Made by a program: the position numbers and the translations under genes
Part shown: piece by piece, positions 1 to 5,715 of the stretch
How positions within the stretch are numbered: position 1 is the first letter of the stretch
How the letters are laid out: each line of letters begins with the position of its first letter
DNA from: Legionellales bacterium
Lineage (GTDB): Bacteria; Pseudomonadota; Gammaproteobacteria; PIVX01
DNA length: 19,187 bases
Direction of reading: 5' to 3'
NCBI GenBank assembly: GCA_013215905.1
Contig: JABSQI010000010.1
Span: forward strand, 1-19,187
Notes under the pieces: model-generated
The model's input: only the letters and a program-made list of their open reading frames with translations
Told to the model about the DNA's origin: nothing
Databases searched by the model: none

Positions 1-756
1 TCTGATGCTCTAAAAATAATATTTGCCAATCAAAATATTGCAAATACAATTATTCAGCATAAAGTAGCTCATGGAAAAATATCTAATTCAAATGATAAAA
101 TCTGGGGCAACCTAATTAAATTACAAAAAATTAAGAAAGCTCTATCCAGTGATACTTTTAACAGTACCACAAAACCAAACCTTGCAAACAGACCAGTTAA
201 AACCTATTACAATGGTACAGTACAAAACGTAGCTACTATGGTACGTTATATAAATGCAGACACGGGAGAATCATTCTATTTATTTGGCAAAAGAAAGAGT
301 CGTAATCCTGCTAAAAGAAAATGGGCATTTCCTGGAGGAGGTGTAGATGGATCTGATTATATTAGTAATGGCCATACTGATTCAAGTTATAAAAATGCAG
401 CACTTCGAGAACTGCGGGAAGAAACAAAGATTAATGGAAAGCACTATATTGCACAAGGAGGTAAATTAGAGCATGTATCGTCTGTCAACAAAATGAGTAT
501 AGACTATAGAGATAATACAAGTAAACCTCATGAAACCCATTTTTATATTTTGGATCTAAAAATATTATCTAATTCTGAGATCAAGCAGCTACATCGCAAC
601 ACTAGAGCAGGAAGTGATCTTAGGGATGCAAAATTTATTTCTAGAAACATGATTCGTACCGCTCCCAATAAAGAAATTAATATCCCAGGAACAGGTTGGA
701 CTAATATGGTGTACCCTAATAATGTTGATCTAGTAAATACCAATGAAAAAACATAA
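1..756 (+). CDS. Nudix-domain protein, 5' end cut by the window edge
   Basis: The frame is open from base 1 to the TAA at 754-756, giving 251 visible residues, so the ATG at 238 is probably internal and the gene begins upstream. The C-terminal half is a Nudix hydrolase domain. F110-P-G-G-G114 opens the Nudix box, and RELREE at residues 136-141 supplies the metal-binding glutamates of the REUXEE helix. The box is atypical. About nine extra residues lie between the glycines and the helix, a serine sits where the G-x5-E glutamate should be, and RELREE is followed by T-K-I instead of T-G-U. Nudix enzymes hydrolyse nucleoside diphosphates linked to another moiety; the substrate here cannot be read. 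The visible N-terminal 80 residues are polar and unrecognised. No signal peptide can be judged. The gene faces sixA with a 29-bp gap. Confidence 0.75.
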   Translation, partial: SDALKIIFANQNIANTIIQHKVAHGKISNSNDKIWGNLIKLQKIKKALSSDTFNSTTKPNLANRPVKTYYNGTVQNVATMVRYINADTGESFYLFGKRKSRNPAKRKWAFPGGGVDGSDYISNGHTDSSYKNAALRELREETKINGKHYIAQGGKLEHVSSVNKMSIDYRDNTSKPHETHFYILDLKILSNSEIKQLHRNTRAGSDLRDAKFISRNMIRTAPNKEINIPGTGWTNMVYPNNVDLVNTNEKT

Positions 757-780
757 TTATTAGTTTTGTTAAATAATTAT
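753..780 (-). terminator. possible weak terminator between the Nudix gene and sixA
   Basis: A perfect 9-bp inverted repeat (ATAATTATT at 753-761, AATAATTAT at 772-780) with a 10-base loop sits between the two converging genes. On the minus strand, six T residues follow it (complement of A at 746-751), as for a terminator of efp-sixA. The stem is all A/T and therefore weak, and such repeats are expected by chance in DNA this A+T-rich. Confidence 0.25.
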
Positions 781-785
781 TTAGG

Positions 786-1265
786 TCAACAGCAATTTTT
801 GGAGATCAACTTCCCAGAGTTTTCCTTAATTTCATTCCAATTACCAGATAGCTCTATGATACAGTAGTTACAAGTTGATAAACTTATATTTTTTTCTCCG
901 GACACAAAGCAGGAACAATCAGAAAACCCAGGATTGTGTCCAACTAATACAACCGTATTATATTTATCATCTATTTCTGTAATTACATCTAGTATTTCTG
1001 AAACTGTAGCATTATACAAACTGTCTTGTATAACAATATTACTCTTAGAGTAATTTAGTTTTTCTGCTAATGCATAGGCTGTTTCACAAGCTCTCCTAGC
1101 AGAACTAGTAACTATCAAGTCAATTGTATAATCTTCTGTTAGAATTTGATCACCAACTAGTCTAGCTTGCTCAGCGCCTTCATCCAATAATTCACGAGAA
1201 TGATCGCTCTTGTCATTTGTTGGCTGCTCAGGAATTCCATGTCTTAATAACACGATTCTCTTCAT
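786..1265 (-). CDS. sixA: SixA-type phosphohistidine phosphatase
   Basis: This is a 159-residue single-domain histidine phosphatase, close to the 161 residues of E. coli SixA. The catalytic RHG motif is at residues 8-10. The second phosphate-binding arginine lies in the S-S-A-R-R segment near residue 57, and the second histidine is in the GHN motif near residue 109. There is no signal peptide, so it is cytoplasmic. SixA removes phosphate from the histidine of phosphotransfer domains (ArcB in E. coli) and of the nitrogen-PTS protein NPr; the target here is unknown. The ATG has a GGGGG tract nine bases upstream as a Shine-Dalgarno-like sequence. It starts 20 bases after the efp stop on the same strand, so co-transcription is likely. 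A less specific histidine phosphatase family member is the alternative. Confidence 0.85.
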   Translation of the reverse strand: MKRIVLLRHGIPEQPTNDKSDHSRELLDEGAEQARLVGDQILTEDYTIDLIVTSSARRACETAYALAEKLNYSKSNIVIQDSLYNATVSEILDVITEIDDKYNTVVLVGHNPGFSDCSCFVSGEKNISLSTCNYCIIELSGNWNEIKENSGKLISKNCC

Positions 1266-1285
1266 ACTATATAACCCCCATCAAG

Positions 1286-1852
1286 TTATTTAACTCTAGA
1301 AACATATTCTCCTATACGCGTATCAACCTTAATTAATTCATCGATTTGGACAAATAAAGGAACTTTAACAACAGCACCTGTTTCTAAAGTAGCTGGCTTT
1401 GATCCTCCAGAAGAAGTATCTCCTCGTACACCTGGATCTGTATCTATAACTTTTAAATTAACAAAATTAGGAGGATTTACTAAGAGCGGTTCATTATTCC
1501 ATAATATAACATTACAAATATCTTGCTCACTAATCCATAATTTAGCATCTTTAACTGCATTAATTCCAGCAGCAAGTTGTTCATATGTTTCCATATTCAT
1601 AAAATGCCAATTCTCACCATCATTATATAAATACTGTAATTCCAACTCAATTACATCAGCCGATTCTACTGTTTCTCCTGATTTGAAAGTTTTTTCGATT
1701 ACTTTACTATTTAGAAGATTTTTTAATTTCACTCTGTTAAATGCCTGACCTTTGCCTGGCTTTACAAATTCATTTTCGACAATTGTATAAGGGGAACCAT
1801 CTAAAATAATTTTCAATCCAGATTTGAACTGGTTGGTAGAATATGTACCCAC
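1286..1852 (-). CDS. efp: Translation elongation factor P
   Basis: EF-P binds between the ribosomal P and E sites and relieves stalling at consecutive prolines. The 188-residue protein is full length for the family, with an N-terminal KOW-like domain and two OB-fold domains. The loop P-G-K-G at residues 32-35 places the modified lysine at position 34, as in E. coli, and the C terminus keeps the family ending G-E-Y-V-S-R-V-K. The start is GTG at 1852, supported by AGGGGA about eight bases upstream and by alignment of M-G-T-Y with the E. coli N terminus. The gene is divergent from epmB, which makes the beta-lysine used on Lys34; the same divergent pair occurs in E. coli. sixA follows 20 bases downstream and is probably on the same transcript. 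Confidence 0.97.
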   Translation of the reverse strand: MGTYSTNQFKSGLKIILDGSPYTIVENEFVKPGKGQAFNRVKLKNLLNSKVIEKTFKSGETVESADVIELELQYLYNDGENWHFMNMETYEQLAAGINAVKDAKLWISEQDICNVILWNNEPLLVNPPNFVNLKVIDTDPGVRGDTSSGGSKPATLETGAVVKVPLFVQIDELIKVDTRIGEYVSRVK

Positions 1853-1870
1853 AAATTTTCCCCTTTACAA

Positions 1871-1899
1871 TTTACTTTCAATAAATGCCAAGATAAAAT
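1871..1899 (+). promoter_or_regulatory. candidate epmB promoter
   Basis: TTTACT (1871-1876) and TAAAAT (1894-1899) are separated by exactly 17 bases, matching the sigma-70 consensus at 4/6 and 5/6 positions. Transcription would start near 1906, about 26 bases before the epmB ATG. It lies in the 79-bp spacer shared with efp. No equally good efp promoter was found, although TTGGCA on the minus strand is a possible -35 element. Confidence 0.35.
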
Positions 1900-1931
1900 T
1901 CACTTCTTTAATTAAAATAAAGCACTTAATT

Positions 1932-2918
1932 ATGAATTATTCTAGCTGGCAAAGCATATTAGCTAATTCTGCTACTAATATTCAAGACATTTTGAATGAA
2001 TTTAAACTAAATATTAATGATTTCTATGATAAACCTATAGAAATTGATAATTTTCGAATCAAAGTGCCTTATACTTTTTTAAAAAAAATAGTGCCTGGCG
2101 ATCCTAATGATCCAATTTTAAAACAAATTCTTCCCTCTCAAAGTGAATTAGTCAAACTGAAAAACTACCATTATGATCAATTGCTAGAAAATCAATCAAA
2201 TCCTACACCAGGAATACTACACAAATTTAAAGGAAGAGTTATAGTTACTATGACAGGCAATTGTGCTATTCATTGTAGATATTGTTTTCGTAGATACTTT
2301 GATTATAAGTCAAATATTCCTAATAAAAAAAAGTGGAATGAGATTAAACTATATTTAACAGAAAATTCAGATATTTTTGAAGTTTTTTTAAGCGGGGGAG
2401 ATCCTCTTTTAAATAATGATACTTATCTAGGCGATTTTATTAATATGCTCACAACAGTTCCTAACATTACCACCTTAAGGATCCATTCTAGAATACCTAT
2501 TGTATTACCAGAAAGAATTACTCAAAATTTCTTAAGAATACTACAGGGAAATAACCTTATAAAAGTAATGGTTGTTCATGCAAATCACCCACAGGAATTA
2601 GATGAACAAATACAACAGAAAATCCAACTTCTTAGAAATGCTGGTCTAACAGTCTTTAACCAATCAGTGCTACTGTCAAACATAAATAATGATCCAGATG
2701 TTTTGATAAAACTCAGTAAGAAACTTTTTTCATATAACATACTTCCTTACTATTTACATATGTTAGATCAAGTTATTGGTAGTCAAAAATTCTATGTTGA
2801 TAAAAAAGATGCTCAAGATATTTATCATAAACTATTAATAAATTTACCAGGATATCTTGTGCCGAAATTAGTGAAAGAATCGGCTAAGTCCCCTTATAAA
2901 ATACCAATATTCTATTAA
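1932..2918 (+). CDS. epmB: EF-P (R)-beta-lysylation enzyme: lysine 2,3-aminomutase EpmB
   Basis: EpmB is a radical SAM, PLP-dependent enzyme that converts (S)-alpha-lysine to (R)-beta-lysine, which EpmA then attaches to Lys34 of EF-P. The radical SAM cluster motif C-x3-C-x2-C is seen as CAIHCRYC. The SGGDPL segment follows, then R-I-H-S-R-x-P-I-V and, near the end, Y-Y-L-H-M-L-D, all as in E. coli EpmB. The length of 328 residues is close to the E. coli protein. I start it at the ATG at 1932: the longer open frame begins with a TTG at 1824, inside efp, and adds 36 residues with no family counterpart. The SD is weak. The gene is divergent from efp, its substrate protein. EpmA and EpmC are not in the window. 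Confidence 0.93.
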   Translation: MNYSSWQSILANSATNIQDILNEFKLNINDFYDKPIEIDNFRIKVPYTFLKKIVPGDPNDPILKQILPSQSELVKLKNYHYDQLLENQSNPTPGILHKFKGRVIVTMTGNCAIHCRYCFRRYFDYKSNIPNKKKWNEIKLYLTENSDIFEVFLSGGDPLLNNDTYLGDFINMLTTVPNITTLRIHSRIPIVLPERITQNFLRILQGNNLIKVMVVHANHPQELDEQIQQKIQLLRNAGLTVFNQSVLLSNINNDPDVLIKLSKKLFSYNILPYYLHMLDQVIGSQKFYVDKKDAQDIYHKLLINLPGYLVPKLVKESAKSPYKIPIFY

Positions 2919-3715
2919 CTAAACACAGCTAGTACTTCTTTTACTCTATTACGTGTATGCCCCTTACAACTAATATTACGTTGCACATATAAATTGGTTA
3001 TTTTTGCAGCACTATATAACTTGCGAATAAACTCTGTATTATGATTTGAAATAACCACTGTTATACCTTTTTTGGCTAAATTCTCTGCTTTCTTTGCCAA
3101 CTGTATTTGATCAAAATTATCAAATCCAAATGGACCATATTGAGTGAAGCTTGCAGTTTTTGATAGAGGTACATATGGAGGATCACAATAAACAATATCT
3201 CCCTTTCTCACATACTGCAAAGTTTTTCTATAATCCCAACATTTAATGGCAACATTCTGGAGTTTATGATGAAAATAATGCATTTCTTTATGGGGAAAAT
3301 AAGGCGATTTATAAAACCCATAAGGAACATTATACTCTCCATCTAAATTATAACGACATAATCCATTATAACCATGCCGATTTAAATATATAAAAAGAGC
3401 AGCTTTTAATTCTAAATTATTTGTTTTATTGAATAGCTTTCTATTCCTATAATATTTATTTTCGGTATTATATTTTGGATGAAAAATTTCCTTAGCATAG
3501 TTAATAAAACTATCACCATTGTCTCGTAATATTTGATATAGATTCACTAGGTCAGAATTTTTTTCAGCAATTATGTAAGATGAAAAATTAACATTTAAAA
3601 ATACAGCTCCTGAACCTACAAATGGCTCAACCAACCTATTTCCTTGTGGTAATACTTTGGAAATATGGTTAATAATCCTATATTTATTCCCTGGCCATTT
3701 CAAAAAAGGTTTCAC
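2915..3715 (-). CDS. dam: Dam-type DNA adenine methyltransferase (GATC)
   Basis: This is a class alpha N6-adenine methyltransferase of Dam type, 266 residues against 278 in E. coli. The N terminus K-P-F-L-K-W-P-G-N-K-Y matches the Dam AdoMet-binding start. V-E-P-F-V-G-S-G is the F-x-G-x-G motif, and Y-C-D-P-P-Y is the catalytic motif IV. Between them is the target recognition region (L-N-R-H-G-Y-N-G-L-C-R-Y-N), nearly identical to E. coli Dam, so GATC is the probable site. No restriction endonuclease lies next to it, so it looks like an orphan regulatory or repair methylase. The start is GTG at 3715: an in-frame TAG lies four codons upstream and the protein aligns from this codon. Its stop overlaps the epmB stop by four bases, tail to tail. 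Confidence 0.95.
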   Translation of the reverse strand: MKPFLKWPGNKYRIINHISKVLPQGNRLVEPFVGSGAVFLNVNFSSYIIAEKNSDLVNLYQILRDNGDSFINYAKEIFHPKYNTENKYYRNRKLFNKTNNLELKAALFIYLNRHGYNGLCRYNLDGEYNVPYGFYKSPYFPHKEMHYFHHKLQNVAIKCWDYRKTLQYVRKGDIVYCDPPYVPLSKTASFTQYGPFGFDNFDQIQLAKKAENLAKKGITVVISNHNTEFIRKLYSAAKITNLYVQRNISCKGHTRNRVKEVLAVFS

Positions 3716-3739
3716 ACAGCTAATACCCTAAGAAAAAAC

Positions 3740-3768
3740 TTGTAACAATATATACTTATTGTTAACAT
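3740..3768 (+). promoter_or_regulatory. candidate promoter of the transglutaminase-like gene
   Basis: TTGTAA (3740-3745) and TAACAT (3763-3768) are 17 bases apart, each 4/6 to consensus. Transcription would begin near 3775 and the ATG is at 3799. It overlaps the candidate dam promoter almost completely on the other strand, so the two could compete or share a regulator. Confidence 0.3.
3743..3764. repeat. 22-bp dyad between dam and the transglutaminase-like gene
   Basis: TAACAATA at 3743-3750 and TATTGTTA at 3757-3764 form a perfect 8-bp inverted repeat around a 6-base centre. The half-site spacing of one helical turn plus a few bases suits a dimeric regulator. It overlaps the candidate promoters on both strands. 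Inverted repeats of this size occur by chance in A+T-rich DNA, so position is the main argument. Confidence 0.35.
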
Positions 3769-3775
3769 GCTTCAA
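3747..3775 (-). promoter_or_regulatory. candidate dam promoter
   Basis: On the minus strand, TTGAAG (3775-3770) and TATATT (3752-3747) are 17 bases apart, matching sigma-70 consensus at 4/6 and 5/6. The start of transcription would be near 3740, about 25 bases before the GTG of dam. A dyad at 3743-3764 covers the -10 and part of the spacer. Confidence 0.4.
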
Positions 3776-3798
3776 CTAATAATTTAATAACGGATTAT

Positions 3799-5694
3799 AT
3801 GACTATTAAGAAATCTTTACTACTATCTTATTTACTAATTTTCCTTGTTGACGTTAGTTATGCACGCTGGGGCAGCATAAAAGACTCGCCAATTGAAGTA
3901 ATTGCTTATAATCGAACTATCCACGTCAATAAAGAGGGTACTGCCAAAGAAACCATAGAAGCCAGAATTAAATTATTAAACCAAATTGGTCGTGAACACT
4001 ATTCAAGCTATAGAATGAATTATAATTACGATAACTCTAAAATTAGAATAATAGAAGCCAAAGCCATTGTTAATGGTAAAGAATATCTTGTTGAGAATAA
4101 AAACATAGAGGATAAGTCTCTTGCAAGCACTCCAGAAGGATTTGATGATATACATCAAATCCTAATTGTCTTTCCGAATGCTGATGTTGGTTCAGAATTA
4201 TCTCTTAAATATGAGAAAGAATTAACTCACCCACCATTAGAAAATTTTTATGAAACATCTTTTATTTATGGCAGTGAAGGGATCAGTTCTAACAGTAAGG
4301 TACAGTTAACATCAGAAATACCTTTTTTCATCCATATTAATGATCCCAAGAAAGTTTTAGATGTTAAACAATTTACCCATAATGATTTATATCATCTTGA
4401 GATACAACAAATAAAACCTGTCTATACTCAAATTTTTAATGAAGCAAACTCTAATATCAATCCCAAGTACTTTACTATTGTTCATCTATCAACTATTAAG
4501 ACATGGCAAGAGTTTGCTAAACGCTTAAAACCACCTTATTTAAAAGTACTTGATCAGAAATTGCCAAAATCATATTTAGAAATATCCAAGAAAGCCAGCA
4601 AAGCTAAAAATTTGATTGATCAAATCAATATAGTAACTTCCATGCTAGCAGAAAAAATTAGATATATGGGAGATTGGCGCTCAACTTCAGGAAGATTTAT
4701 ACCCAGAGAACTTAATATCGTTGATAGTACCCAATACGGTGATTGTAAAGATTTAGCAACAGCCACTACAGTAATATTAAGAACACTAGGAATTGAAGCT
4801 GACCTTGCTCTTGTTACCAGAGGATCATGGATATATAACTATCCTAGTCATCTAGCTGGATTTAGTAAATTCAACCATGTGATAGTTAGAGTAAAAAGTG
4901 ATAATAAATATCTATGGATTGATCCTACTAATATAGGTAGTATGGCTGGAGAGGTTTTTTTCGATATATCTAATCGTAAATCTCTAATTTTAACTAGTGA
5001 AATACCATCAATGGATTATATCCCAAAAACCCAGCCTAAAAATCATATAGTAGAAGTTAAAGAAAACATTGATCTAGCTGAACAAGATAACTACAAAATA
5101 TATGGTAAACTATTTTATTTTAAAACTGCGGCATACCCATTAACTGCAAGCTCTCTATTTGCTTCTATAGATAATATTGAGCACTATATATTAAATCAGA
5201 TAGGCGATCCAACACGCATATCAAACAAAAAAGTATCTATACCAGATCTAAAATCTAGAATTGTCACAGATCTTGTGTTTGACTACTCATTTAATGAAAG
5301 AAGTTATGAAATAATAACAAATGCAGGTCAAGGTATTATGCTAAATTCACATGGCCTTAGCGGATACCTTGCAGATCCAACGAGAGTTTCTGATCTATTT
5401 TTGGGACAACCTAATATACTAAAGATTGATAGGAAATATACTAATGTGAAAGCATCTAAATATGATTTTAAAGGGGTACAAATCAATTCTCCATGGATAG
5501 ATGTTATAAGAGAGGTAAATTATGATGATACTTTTATTAATGTTAAAGATACAATTACCATTAAAAAATCTTTGATTTCTAGTGAAGAATTACAAAGTAA
5601 AGAATATCTGACAATGCATAAGACTTTAGAACAATACTTTACTAATGGCTCTGCTATTATATTCAAAAGAATTGCTAATAAACCATCTGCATAA
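3799..5694 (+). CDS. Exported DUF3857/transglutaminase-like protein
   Basis: The 631-residue protein begins with a signal peptide: K-K at 4-5, a hydrophobic run to about residue 19, and a likely cut after S-Y-A (residue 22). It should act in the envelope or be secreted. Residues of about 35-250 look like a DUF3857 beta-rich domain. A transglutaminase/protease-like core follows, with a complete candidate triad: Cys316 (Y-G-D-C-K-D), His360 (F-N-H-V) and Asp375 (W-I-D-P-T). The last 240 residues are probably beta-sandwich. This core can be a peptidase, a crosslinking enzyme or an amidase, and the substrate cannot be read. The ATG has GGA at 3792-3794 close upstream. It is divergent from dam and convergent with the duplicated protein gene, with only 21 bp between stops and no hairpin there. 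Confidence 0.8.
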   Translation: MTIKKSLLLSYLLIFLVDVSYARWGSIKDSPIEVIAYNRTIHVNKEGTAKETIEARIKLLNQIGREHYSSYRMNYNYDNSKIRIIEAKAIVNGKEYLVENKNIEDKSLASTPEGFDDIHQILIVFPNADVGSELSLKYEKELTHPPLENFYETSFIYGSEGISSNSKVQLTSEIPFFIHINDPKKVLDVKQFTHNDLYHLEIQQIKPVYTQIFNEANSNINPKYFTIVHLSTIKTWQEFAKRLKPPYLKVLDQKLPKSYLEISKKASKAKNLIDQINIVTSMLAEKIRYMGDWRSTSGRFIPRELNIVDSTQYGDCKDLATATTVILRTLGIEADLALVTRGSWIYNYPSHLAGFSKFNHVIVRVKSDNKYLWIDPTNIGSMAGEVFFDISNRKSLILTSEIPSMDYIPKTQPKNHIVEVKENIDLAEQDNYKIYGKLFYFKTAAYPLTASSLFASIDNIEHYILNQIGDPTRISNKKVSIPDLKSRIVTDLVFDYSFNERSYEIITNAGQGIMLNSHGLSGYLADPTRVSDLFLGQPNILKIDRKYTNVKASKYDFKGVQINSPWIDVIREVNYDDTFINVKDTITIKKSLISSEELQSKEYLTMHKTLEQYFTNGSAIIFKRIANKPSA

Positions 5695-5715
5695 AATATC
5701 CTACTACTACTCTAG

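Noticed and set aside
238..756. Nudix protein as a complete 172-residue gene starting at 238
   Set aside because: The same frame is open without a stop all the way to base 1, and no SD is seen before the ATG at 238. A partial longer gene is the simpler reading, though an internal start cannot be excluded.
1824..1931. 36-residue N-terminal extension of EpmB from a TTG
   Set aside because: It overlaps the start of efp on the other strand and matches nothing in the EpmB family; the ATG at 1932 gives the expected N terminus.
5701..5712. CTACTACTACTC run as a microsatellite
   Set aside because: Only three copies of a three-base unit, too short to mean anything by itself.
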